Source: an uncultured Lachnospiraceae bacterium (GTDB taxonomy: Bacteria; Bacillota; Clostridia; Lachnospirales; Lachnospiraceae). Taken from it: DNA of 64,000 nucleotides. Within the stretch, counting starts at the first letter, position 1, and every line of letters begins with the position of its first letter. Shown piece after piece: positions 33,704 to 41,545 of the stretch. The position numbers and the translations under genes are program-made. The notes beneath the pieces are model-generated. The model saw only the letters and a program-made list of their open reading frames with translations, searched no databases and was not told the DNA's origin. The stretch is taken from positions 1-64,000 of the forward strand of contig CAKRVA010000005.1 of NCBI GenBank assembly GCA_934408585.1, written 5' to 3'.

Positions 33704-34185
33704 TGATGGAAACACTTCCTTATCTTGGTGAAAAATTAACCATTACGATTGTGCGGGAAAACAGGAAATCCGGAAAAGCAAAGAAAGTTATGGAACGGTT
33801 AATTCTGACAGTTCCCTATGAGGCTGACCAGACGTTTATTCAGATGCTTCTGACGAAATGGTATCGAAAAGAAGCTGCAGCGGTTATTCATGAAAAAGTA
33901 GAGGAATATGCCGGATTAATCGGTGTCTCTTATGGGCAGATTCATATCAAAGACCAAAAAAGCTGCTGGGGAAGCTGCAGTTCCAAGGGAAACCTGAATT
34001 TCAACTGGAGAATTATTCTGGCACCGGAGTCGGTTTGCGATTATATTATTATTCATGAATTGTGCCATCGGATTTATATGAATCATTCCAAAGATTTTTG
34101 GAATACCGTAGCACGGTATTGTCCACAGCATTCCTGCTATAAAAAATGGTTAAAAGAAAATTACCGATTATTATATCCGTTTTAA
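33703..34185 (+). CDS. YgjP-like zinc metallopeptidase domain protein
   Basis: A 160-residue protein with the DUF45/YgjP fold. The zinc motif is HELCHRIYMNHSKDFW (HExxH with a third His downstream), preceded by the conserved WGSCSSKGNLNFNWRI. Substrate is unknown; members are related to the wss and SprT groups. It starts on the last base of the tyrS stop codon and is the last gene before the hairpin at 34203-34250. Confidence 0.88.
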   Translation: MMETLPYLGEKLTITIVRENRKSGKAKKVMERLILTVPYEADQTFIQMLLTKWYRKEAAAVIHEKVEEYAGLIGVSYGQIHIKDQKSCWGSCSSKGNLNFNWRIILAPESVCDYIIIHELCHRIYMNHSKDFWNTVARYCPQHSCYKKWLKENYRLLYPF

Positions 34186-34194
34186 AAGAAAAAG

Positions 34195-34224
34195 TCATAA
34201 TCAAAATACCTCTTCACATACATT
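34195..34224 (+). promoter_or_regulatory. SigE-type promoter of spoIVA
   Basis: TCATAAT (34195-34201), a 15-nt spacer, then CATACATT (34217-34224), close to the Bacillus SigE consensus (KMATATT and CATACAHT). The -10 covers the end of the 5' arm and the start of the loop of the hairpin at 34203-34249. Transcription would start near 34231, beyond the 5' arm. Confidence 0.75.
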
Positions 34225-34250
34225 TTATTAAGTATGTAAGAGGTATTTTT
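34203..34250 (+). terminator. 18-bp hairpin: terminator that also holds the spoIVA ribosome site
   Basis: AAAATACCTCTT (34203-34214) pairs with AAGAGGTATTTT (34238-34249). After one bulged C, ACATAC (34216-34221) pairs with GTATGT (34232-34237), around a 10-nt loop. It ends in five T's. The 3' arm contains AAGAGG, the only ribosome site for the spoIVA ATG at 34252. Confidence 0.8.
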
Positions 34251-34251
34251 A

Positions 34252-35739
34252 ATGGAAACAACAGCAAAGAAGGAATATGACTTATACAATGATATTAAAG
34301 AACGGTGTAAAGGAGAAATCTATATTGGAGTGGTAGGTCCTGTCCGAACCGGCAAATCTACTTTTATCAAACGATTCATGGAAGAAATGGTTTTGCCGAA
34401 TATGTCGGATGAGTATGAGAAAGAACGTGCCGTAGATGAATTACCACAAAGTGCCGGTGGAAAGACGGTAACGACAACCGAACCTAAATTTATTCCAAAG
34501 GATGCAGCTACAATAAAAATTCATGATGATCTGGAAGCGAAAGTACGCCTGATTGACTGCGTCGGATATATGGTGGATGGAGCAGCCGGACATATGGAAA
34601 ATAGTGAGGAACGCATGGTAAAGACTCCTTGGGCATCCGAAGAAATTCCATTTACAATGGCGGCAGAAATCGGAACAAAAAAGGTAATCAACGATCATTC
34701 CACGATTGGTATTGTAGTTACCTGTGACGGCAGTTTCGGCGAGATTGAACGCGAAAAATACATAAAAGCAGAAGAACAGACCATTAAGGAGTTAAAAAAG
34801 CTAAAGAAACCTTTTGTTGTATTGTTAAATACCGATAAACCATACAGTGATGAAGCAATTCAGCTTGCATCAGAACTTGGCGAAAAATATCATGTAACGG
34901 TGATGCCGGTGAATTGTAAACAGCTTCACCGGGAAGATATTTTACAGATTTTTGAAAAAGTATTATGTGAGTTTCCAATCAGTACAATGGAATTTTATCT
35001 CCCCAAGTGGGTTCATATGCTTCCGACGGATTATCCGTTAAAGGCAGAACTGATTAAGAAAATAAAAGAATTAATGGATCAGTATGAATGCATCAAAGAT
35101 GCAAAAGAAAATCCGGTACAGCTTGTCAGTGATTATGTTTCTGCAAGTAAGATGGAAGGCATTGATCTGGCAGACGGCTGTATACGAATCTGGGTTCAGA
35201 TTGGCGATTGTTATTATTATCAAATGCTCAGCGAAATGGTAGACGAACCCATCGAAAACGAATATCAGTTGTTTGCCTCCCTTCGGGAAATGGCAAAAAT
35301 GAAAAAAGAGTATGCAAAAGTGATTCATGCAATTGATGCGGTACGTTATAAAGGATATGGCGTCGTTTCACCGGAGCGATGTGAGATTAAACTGGATAAA
35401 CCGGAAGTAATTAAGCACGGGAATAAATATGGTGTCAAAATCCATGCCGAAAGTCCGAGCATACATATGATTAAAGCAAACATTGAAACAGAAATTTCAC
35501 CGATTGTCGGAAGTGAAAGTCAGGCAAATGATCTGATGAAGTTTATTCAGACAGAAAGTGAAAGCGGAGATGGTATCTGGGAAACGAATATTTTCGGCAA
35601 ATCTGTGGAACAACTTGTTTATGACGGAATTAATCAGAAATTATCCATGATTGGCGATGAAAGCCAGGTAAAGCTTCAGGAAACCATGCAAAAAATTGTT
35701 AATGAATCAAATGGTGGAATGGTATGTATTATCATATAA
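34252..35739 (+). CDS. spoIVA: spore morphogenetic ATPase SpoIVA
   Basis: A 495-residue protein made in the mother cell. It polymerises on the forespore using ATP and forms the basement layer of the coat. Walker A is GPVRTGKST near 28, and the SpoIVA-typical VDELPQSAGGKTVTTTEPKF follows near 63. The C-terminus ends in the hydrophobic GGMVCIII needed for forespore association in Bacillus. The start is fixed by AAGAGG 8 nt upstream, which lies in a hairpin arm. It is strong evidence for a spore-former. Confidence 0.97.
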   Translation: METTAKKEYDLYNDIKERCKGEIYIGVVGPVRTGKSTFIKRFMEEMVLPNMSDEYEKERAVDELPQSAGGKTVTTTEPKFIPKDAATIKIHDDLEAKVRLIDCVGYMVDGAAGHMENSEERMVKTPWASEEIPFTMAAEIGTKKVINDHSTIGIVVTCDGSFGEIEREKYIKAEEQTIKELKKLKKPFVVLLNTDKPYSDEAIQLASELGEKYHVTVMPVNCKQLHREDILQIFEKVLCEFPISTMEFYLPKWVHMLPTDYPLKAELIKKIKELMDQYECIKDAKENPVQLVSDYVSASKMEGIDLADGCIRIWVQIGDCYYYQMLSEMVDEPIENEYQLFASLREMAKMKKEYAKVIHAIDAVRYKGYGVVSPERCEIKLDKPEVIKHGNKYGVKIHAESPSIHMIKANIETEISPIVGSESQANDLMKFIQTESESGDGIWETNIFGKSVEQLVYDGINQKLSMIGDESQVKLQETMQKIVNESNGGMVCIII

Positions 35740-35748
35740 GGAATAGAA

Positions 35749-35787
35749 GGGAGAGGGGATTCTGTATGGAATCTTCTTTCCCTTTTT
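35749..35787 (+). terminator. terminator after spoIVA
   Basis: A 14-bp stem with three G-U pairs (35749-35762 with 35769-35782, loop TGTATG) is followed by five T's. Confidence 0.8.
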
Positions 35788-35796
35788 ATATGAATT

Positions 35797-35805
35797 TGTT
35801 ATAAT
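35797..35805 (+). promoter_or_regulatory. extended -10 promoter of the nucleoside-salvage cluster
   Basis: TGTTATAAT forms an extended -10 with a perfect TATAAT (35800-35805), 34 nt before the purine nucleoside phosphorylase start. There is no good -35. Confidence 0.6.
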
Positions 35806-35838
35806 AAAAACACGAATGAAAAACAGGGAGGGTTTGTT

Positions 35839-36660
35839 ATGAATCAGGTATATGAGAAAGTTGTAAAATGCTATGAGAGTATTAAGGAACGTATTCCGTT
35901 TACCCCCAAGGTAGCCTTGGTATTAGGTTCCGGATTGGGAAATTATGCTGACACCATGGAGGTAAAAGCAGAAATTGAGTATCATGACATTGAAGGATTT
36001 CCGGTATCTACGGTTCCTGGACATGCCGGAAAATTTATCTTTGGATATGTAAAGGGTGTACCTGTAGTATGTATGAAAGGACGTGTCCATTATTATGAGG
36101 GATATCCGATTTCAGACGTTGTACTGCCTACGCGCCTTATGAAAATGATGGGAGCAGAAATATTATTTTTAACAAATGCATCCGGTGGTGTAAATCCATC
36201 CTTTAAAGCTGGTGACTTTATGCTGATTACCGATCACATTTCCTGCTTTGCACCAAATCCGCTGATTGGACAGAACATTGACGAATTCGGCGTACGTTTT
36301 CCCGATATGACAAGTGTTTATGATAAAGATTTACAGGATATTATCCGCACAAAAGCAAAGGAGAACAACATTGGTCTGCAGGAGGGTGTTTATGTCCAGC
36401 TGACAGGACCATCCTTTGAATCACCTGCAGAAATCCGCATGATTAAGGGATTTGGTGGTGATGCTGTTGGTATGAGTACCGTTGTCGAAGCCATTGTGGC
36501 AAATCATATGGGAATGAAAATCTGTGGTATTTCCTGTGTCTGCAATCTTGCTGCCGGAATGAACGCACAGCCATTAACACATGAAGAGGTACAGGAAGCA
36601 TCCGCAAAGGCTGCACCGTTGTTTGAAAAACTTGTAACAGAAGCAATTGCAGCATTTTAA
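35839..36660 (+). CDS. purine nucleoside phosphorylase
   Basis: A 273-residue trimeric-type (PNP/MTAP family) enzyme that splits inosine and guanosine with phosphate. Key sites are the phosphate loop VLGSGLGNYAD near 30, VPGHAGKF near 58, the GRVHYYEGYP stretch near 80, TNASGGVN near 112 and the base-binding GMSTVVEAIVA and N in VCNLAAGMN. It opens a cluster with cytidine deaminase and an amidohydrolase, pointing to nucleoside salvage. Confidence 0.93.
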   Translation: MNQVYEKVVKCYESIKERIPFTPKVALVLGSGLGNYADTMEVKAEIEYHDIEGFPVSTVPGHAGKFIFGYVKGVPVVCMKGRVHYYEGYPISDVVLPTRLMKMMGAEILFLTNASGGVNPSFKAGDFMLITDHISCFAPNPLIGQNIDEFGVRFPDMTSVYDKDLQDIIRTKAKENNIGLQEGVYVQLTGPSFESPAEIRMIKGFGGDAVGMSTVVEAIVANHMGMKICGISCVCNLAAGMNAQPLTHEEVQEASAKAAPLFEKLVTEAIAAF

Positions 36661-36690
36661 TCAAAAAATAAGCAAAAGGGAACAGAAAGA

Positions 36691-37137
36691 ATGTCTGAAA
36701 ATAATATGGAATCTTCGGGATTTCCGGTAAAGGAATTGATTAAATCCGCAATCGAAGCAAGAAAAAAATCATATGCACCTTATTCCGGCTATATGGTTGG
36801 CGCCGCATTGCTTACTGCTGACTTGCGTATCTATCAGGGATGCAATATTGAAAACGCAGCCTTTACACCAACTATCTGCGCAGAACGGACCGCACTATTT
36901 AAGGCGGTTAGTGAAGGAACAAAGAAATTTAAAGCAATTGCGGTAGTGGGAAGTCCGACAGGAGAAGAAATCACACAATATTCCTATCCATGTGGTGTCT
37001 GTCGTCAGGCATTACGTGAATTTGTAAATCCAAAAACGTTTGTAGTGATTGTAGCAAAAAGCACGGAAGAGTACGAACTGTATACCCTGGATGAATTGCT
37101 TCCGCATAGCTTTGGACCGGAAAATATAACATTATAA
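36691..37137 (+). CDS. cdd: cytidine deaminase
   Basis: A 148-residue zinc enzyme that deaminates cytidine and deoxycytidine to uridines. The zinc and catalytic residues are in CAERTALF near 61 and PCGVCRQ near 99, and the substrate loop NIENAAFTPTICAE is intact. The N-terminal ten residues extend beyond the usual start. It lies 30 nt after the purine phosphorylase and 11 nt before the amidohydrolase gene. Confidence 0.93.
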   Translation: MSENNMESSGFPVKELIKSAIEARKKSYAPYSGYMVGAALLTADLRIYQGCNIENAAFTPTICAERTALFKAVSEGTKKFKAIAVVGSPTGEEITQYSYPCGVCRQALREFVNPKTFVVIVAKSTEEYELYTLDELLPHSFGPENITL

Positions 37138-37148
37138 GGAGAACAACT

Positions 37149-38438
37149 GTGAATATTCGTTTGTATAATGCAAGAATTTTAACCATGGCAGAGGGACAGG
37201 ATATTTTTCTTGGTGAAATATGGGTAAAAGAACATCGGATTGTGTATGTCGGACCAACAGGAAAGAAAGAGGCCGATTTTGTATGGGACAGGGAAATTGA
37301 TTGTAATCAGAATCTGTTAATGCCCGGATTTAAAAATGCCCATACACATTCCGGAATGACCCTGTTACGTTCTTATGCCGATGACCTGCCTCTGGATCAG
37401 TGGCTGAATCAGCAGATTTTTCCTGTGGAAGCCCAAATGACAGCAGAAGATATTTATGAATTGACAAAGCTTGCGATTCTTGAATATCTTTCAAGTGGCA
37501 TTACGGCAGCATTTGACATGTATCTGACCCCAGAAAGCATTGCAAAAGCATTTGAAGATATGGGAATGCGGTGTGTACAGGTTTCTGCGTTAAATAATTT
37601 CAGTCAGTCTCCGGAGCTTATGGAGAAAATGTATCTTGAACTCAATCATCCGGAACAGGACAGTTTAAATTCCTATATGCTGGGATTTCATGCCGAATAT
37701 ACCTGCAGTAAGGAATTGCTGGAAAAGGTTGCGGCAATGGCGCAGAAATACAAGGCTCCGGTTTATACACATCTTGCAGAAACCGAGAAGGAAGTCAATG
37801 AATGTATTTCCCGTTATGGAATGACTCCGCTTCAATTTCTCGATAGCCTTGGAATGTTCAACTATGGCGGAGGCGGATATCATTGTGTTCATGTTACCGA
37901 AGAAGATATGGACATTATGAAAAAGAGAAACTTTTATGTGGTTACAAATCCCGGCTCAAATACAAAGCTTGCAAGTGGAATCGCACCAATCAGTGCATAT
38001 CTTGAAAAAGGAATTCCGGTTGCGATTGGTACCGATGGTCCGGCAAGCAACAACTGTTTGGATATGTTCCGTGAAATGTTCCTTGTTACCGGACTTGCGA
38101 AACTGAGGGAAAAAGATGCATCTGCCGTAGATGCCTATGAAGTCCTGAAAATGGCAACCGTGAATGGAGCACATGCCATGGGACTTAAAGATTGCGATAT
38201 TCTTGCAGAAGGAAAATATGCGGACATGATTCTGATTGATTTGCATATGCCCAATATGCAGCCGATTCATAACATTCCGAAAAATATTGTTTATAGTGGC
38301 AGCAAAATAAATGTAAAAATGACCATGATTAACGGAAAAATCTGTTATGAAAATGGAACATATTTTGTACCACAGGAGGCAGACTCCATTTACGAAACCT
38401 GTGAAGCAATTTCCAAACGCTTATGTAATAAGGAATAG
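37149..38438 (+). CDS. amidohydrolase of the MTA/SAH deaminase type
   Basis: A 429-residue metal-dependent hydrolase, likely deaminating 5'-methylthioadenosine, S-adenosylhomocysteine or a related adenosine compound. Metal ligands are HTHS near 68 (PGFKNAHTHSGM), His in YTHLAETEKEV near 212, HCVHV near 240 and Asp in IGTDGPASNN near 297. The start is GTG with AAGGAG upstream. Position with purine phosphorylase and cdd supports a salvage role; the exact substrate is not fixed by sequence. Confidence 0.88.
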   Translation: MNIRLYNARILTMAEGQDIFLGEIWVKEHRIVYVGPTGKKEADFVWDREIDCNQNLLMPGFKNAHTHSGMTLLRSYADDLPLDQWLNQQIFPVEAQMTAEDIYELTKLAILEYLSSGITAAFDMYLTPESIAKAFEDMGMRCVQVSALNNFSQSPELMEKMYLELNHPEQDSLNSYMLGFHAEYTCSKELLEKVAAMAQKYKAPVYTHLAETEKEVNECISRYGMTPLQFLDSLGMFNYGGGGYHCVHVTEEDMDIMKKRNFYVVTNPGSNTKLASGIAPISAYLEKGIPVAIGTDGPASNNCLDMFREMFLVTGLAKLREKDASAVDAYEVLKMATVNGAHAMGLKDCDILAEGKYADMILIDLHMPNMQPIHNIPKNIVYSGSKINVKMTMINGKICYENGTYFVPQEADSIYETCEAISKRLCNKE

Positions 38439-38447
38439 GGAGAAATT

Positions 38448-40133
38448 ATGGAATACATTATTTTGGCAATCGCATTATTTTTCCTTATCCTATTTTTCTT
38501 TGCAAAAGGATTTTATGATTATAAGCGTGATGAGAAAAGATTTCGGGAACATCTGGCATCGGATTACGGAACAGCTCTAAAAAGAGAATATAAGCCGGAA
38601 CAGCTGCTTCATATTCCACGATATTATGAAAAACATGCAGATGAACATTCCCTGGATGATATTACCTGGCATGATCTGGATATGGATGAGGTATTTAAGC
38701 AGATGAATTATACCTATTCTTCTGCAGGAGAGGAATACTTGTATTATATTCTCCGAAATCCGGAAATGACGGAAAACAGATTAGAAAACCGTGAGAACAT
38801 CATTCGGTATTTTAAGGAAAATCCAACGCAACGGGTACAATATCAGTTTATTTTTTCTAAACTCGGAAAAATCAAAAAGTTTTCCATTTATGATTATCTC
38901 GATTACCTGGACGACCTGGGAGAACAAAGCAATCTTCCGCACTACATTTCATGGCTGCTTCTTATACTCAGTATTGTGGTCATGTTATTCCAGTTTTCAG
39001 TTGGATTATTATGCTTTTTAGGTGTTTTGATTTATAACAATTTTACGTATTTTAAAGTAAAAGAGAAGATTGAACCTTATATTACCAGCTTTGCATACAT
39101 TTTTCGACTGATGGATACGTATGAACGTCTCAAAAAATATAAAGTTTCTGCTTTGAATGGTGAATTTGAAGAAATGGCACAGGCAAACAGGGTTCTTCAA
39201 TCGTTCAGCAGAGGTTCATATATTTTGATGTCTTCGGGGCGAATGACCGGAAGCGGTTCTCCGCTTGATATGTTATTTGATTTTATCCGGATGGGATTTC
39301 ATATTGATATTGTTAAATTTAATCAAATGCTGCGGGTTGTACGTGGTAGCCTGTCTGAAATTGATGTTTTACTGACACAGTTTGGAAAAATAGAAGCATG
39401 TATTGCAATTGGGGAATATAGGGAATACTTAGATACGTATTGTATTCCGGTGTTTGAAAACAAAACCGTATTATCTGCAAAAGAGCTTTATCATCCGTTA
39501 ATTTCAAATCCGGTAAAAAACAGTGTTTCTACAAACAGAAGTATATTAATTACCGGTTCCAACGCTTCGGGTAAATCAACGTTTTTAAAAACGGTCGCAA
39601 TCAATGCGATTTTGGCACAAACGATACACACCTGCCTTGCGGAACAATATACGAGTCAGTTTTTCTATATATGTTCTTCCATGTCCCTGAAAGACAATGT
39701 ATTTCAGGGAGAAAGCTATTACATGGTTGAGATTAAATCCATTAAAAGGATTCTGGATAAAATCGCACAGCAGAAGATACCGGTACTTTGCTTTGTCGAT
39801 GAAGTTCTGAGAGGCACAAATACCATAGAACGTATTGCAGCATCTGCACAGATTATGAAAAGCCTTAATGCAGACAACAGCATTTGCTTTGTGGCTACCC
39901 ATGATGTGGAACTTACCCATCTGTTAGAAAAGGATTATGATAATTATCATTTTCAGGAAGAGGTACTGGAAAATGATATTACGTTCAGTTACCAGTTACA
40001 GAAGGGACGTGCCACAACAAGAAATGCAATTAAATTGTTATCGATTATGGGATTTCAGGATACGATTGTGCAAAAAGCCGAAAATATGGCAGAGGAATTT
40101 ATCAAAACCTCCAAATGGCAGATGCTTGACTAA
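38448..40133 (+). CDS. membrane-attached MutS-domain ATPase
   Basis: A 561-residue protein. The N-terminus (1-23) is one hydrophobic anchor, and a second hydrophobic block lies near 168-205. The middle is a helical lever-like region. The C-terminal MutS ATPase domain has Walker A GSNASGKST near 370, LKDNVFQGESYYMVE, Walker B CFVDEVLRGTN and CFVATHDVEL. The mismatch-reading and clamp domains of MutS are missing, so mismatch repair is unlikely. It is a MutS-family paralog of unknown function, coupled to the amidohydrolase gene by a 9-nt gap. Confidence 0.87.
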   Translation: MEYIILAIALFFLILFFFAKGFYDYKRDEKRFREHLASDYGTALKREYKPEQLLHIPRYYEKHADEHSLDDITWHDLDMDEVFKQMNYTYSSAGEEYLYYILRNPEMTENRLENRENIIRYFKENPTQRVQYQFIFSKLGKIKKFSIYDYLDYLDDLGEQSNLPHYISWLLLILSIVVMLFQFSVGLLCFLGVLIYNNFTYFKVKEKIEPYITSFAYIFRLMDTYERLKKYKVSALNGEFEEMAQANRVLQSFSRGSYILMSSGRMTGSGSPLDMLFDFIRMGFHIDIVKFNQMLRVVRGSLSEIDVLLTQFGKIEACIAIGEYREYLDTYCIPVFENKTVLSAKELYHPLISNPVKNSVSTNRSILITGSNASGKSTFLKTVAINAILAQTIHTCLAEQYTSQFFYICSSMSLKDNVFQGESYYMVEIKSIKRILDKIAQQKIPVLCFVDEVLRGTNTIERIAASAQIMKSLNADNSICFVATHDVELTHLLEKDYDNYHFQEEVLENDITFSYQLQKGRATTRNAIKLLSIMGFQDTIVQKAENMAEEFIKTSKWQMLD

Positions 40134-40191
40134 GAATCGGTACAATGATATGATATTTTTATGCTAAATGACAGAAAGGCTTGGTAATTTC

Positions 40192-40353
40192 ATGAATAAT
40201 CTGATTGCTTTTTTTAATATGTTTTTATCGTATTTGCTTGTTGTTGTGATTATTGTCGCGTTATGTGCAGTAGCAGGATTCATTGGTATTTCCTTACGAA
40301 AGAGAAAGAATCGAATAGAAGAAGAGACTGCAACAGATAACAAAGAAGAATAA
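40192..40353 (+). CDS. small single-span membrane protein
   Basis: A 53-residue product. One long hydrophobic helix (about 10-35, FLSYLLVVVIIVALCAVAGFIGI) is followed by a basic patch RKRKNR and an acidic tail. The ATG at 40192 is preferred (AGAAAGG 12 nt upstream); a start at 40168 would add eight residues without a ribosome site. A terminator follows directly. Codon use and the good topology signal (positive inside) support a real gene. Function is unknown. Confidence 0.65.
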   Translation: MNNLIAFFNMFLSYLLVVVIIVALCAVAGFIGISLRKRKNRIEEETATDNKEE

Positions 40354-40360
40354 ATGTTTT

Positions 40361-40389
40361 AGAGTCTGCCGTTGGGTGGGCTCTTTTTT
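40361..40389 (+). terminator. terminator after the small membrane protein
   Basis: AGAGTCTGCC (40361-40370) pairs with GGTGGGCTCT (40375-40384), with three G-U pairs and a GTTG loop, followed by a T-run. Confidence 0.75.
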
Positions 40390-40407
40390 CTTAAAGAAAG
40401 GAATCCT

Positions 40408-41403
40408 ATGGCAAAAGGAACAAACCAGAAATTAAAGATGTTGTATCTGATTAAGATTCTGTCGGAAAAAACAGATGAATCCCATTGTCTGTCCGCTCAA
40501 GAATTGATTCAGGAGCTTTCGAGATATGACATCTGCGCAGAGCGAAAAAGTATTTATAGCGATATAGAGTGTCTGATTACCTATGGCTACGATATTGTGA
40601 ACCGGAAAGCAAAAACAGGCGGCGGATATTATCTTGCGAGCAGGGAGTTTGAACTGCCGGAATTAAAGCTGCTTGTAGATGCCGTTCAGGCTTCCCGGTT
40701 TATTACAACAAAAAAATCACGGGAACTGATTGCCAAAATTGAGAAGCTGGCTGGTCCAAACGAAGGGAAAAAGCTGGAACGTCAGGTGATTGTTGCCGGA
40801 CGAATCAAAGCAGAAAATGAAAGTATTTATTATAATGTGGATCATATCCATAATGCCATACAGAATAACGCACCAATAACGTTTACCTATCTCGAATGGA
40901 ATACGGATAAAAAGCTGGTTCCACGGCATGGCGGGAAACGATACCAGGTCAGTCCATGGGCGCTTACCTGGAAAGAAGAAAATTATTATCTGATTGCATT
41001 TGATGATGAAGAAGAGCGAATCAAGCATTTCCGTGTAGACAAAATGAGCCGGATAGAAGAACTGGCAGATACAAAAAGAAAAGGTGCCGAATCCTTTCGA
41101 CAATTTGATATTGCCGAATACACAAACCGCTCGTTTGGAATGTTCGGTGGTGAAATCCAGACCGTAACCCTGCAATTACCCAGGGAATTAACCGGTGTAA
41201 TGCTGGATCGTTTCGGAAAAGAAATTGATATCCGGGACATTGGGGATAATAAAATAACAGTGCGTATTTCTGTAACGGTCAGCAATCAGTTTTTCGGCTG
41301 GCTTACCGGATTAGGCAATGGTGTGACGATTCTTTCACCTAAGCAGACGAGAGAAAATTATCTGGAATTTCTCCGGAAAATTACGGAGCAATACTGCAAA
41401 TAA
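40408..41403 (+). CDS. WYL-domain transcriptional regulator
   Basis: A 331-residue regulator. An N-terminal winged helix (about 10-75) contains the DeoR/YafY-like AERKSIYSDIECLITYG. A WYL domain (about 140-230) contains YQVSPWALTWKEENYYLIAFD, and a C-terminal WCX-like extension follows. Such proteins usually sense nucleic acids or nucleotides and control DNA damage or defence genes, but no target is visible here. The ATG at 40408 has AGAAAGGA upstream. A terminator precedes it and the nrdD promoter follows it. Confidence 0.9.
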   Translation: MAKGTNQKLKMLYLIKILSEKTDESHCLSAQELIQELSRYDICAERKSIYSDIECLITYGYDIVNRKAKTGGGYYLASREFELPELKLLVDAVQASRFITTKKSRELIAKIEKLAGPNEGKKLERQVIVAGRIKAENESIYYNVDHIHNAIQNNAPITFTYLEWNTDKKLVPRHGGKRYQVSPWALTWKEENYYLIAFDDEEERIKHFRVDKMSRIEELADTKRKGAESFRQFDIAEYTNRSFGMFGGEIQTVTLQLPRELTGVMLDRFGKEIDIRDIGDNKITVRISVTVSNQFFGWLTGLGNGVTILSPKQTRENYLEFLRKITEQYCK

Positions 41404-41432
41404 AATAGCACTTGTATTTTTACCCTTTCGAG

Positions 41433-41461
41433 TTGACATCTCTATTTGGTTTGATTATACT
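41433..41461 (+). promoter_or_regulatory. SigA-type promoter of nrdDG
   Basis: TTGACA (41433-41438), a 17-nt spacer, then TATACT (41456-41461). The start is expected near 41468, just before the two NrdR-like boxes. Confidence 0.8.
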
Positions 41462-41469
41462 AGGTAATA

Positions 41470-41517
41470 GCACTATATATTGTTCGGCGATTGCAAAAAG
41501 ACTACAATATTTGGTGT
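41470..41517 (+). promoter_or_regulatory. two NrdR-like boxes before nrdD
   Basis: Box 1, GCACTATATATTGTTC (41470-41485), and box 2, CTACAATATTTGGTGT (41502-41517), resemble the NrdR consensus acaCwATATATwGtgt. Their starts are 32 bp apart, about three helical turns, the usual phasing of paired NrdR boxes. They lie just past the promoter -10, the right place for repression when dATP is high. Confidence 0.7.
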
Positions 41518-41545
41518 TGTACTATGAAACACGGAGGGGTAAACA

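Noticed and set aside
37149..38438. Calling the amidohydrolase guanine deaminase or atrazine-type hydrolase
   Set aside because: Motifs fit the broad MTA/SAH deaminase group better, and sequence alone does not fix the substrate.
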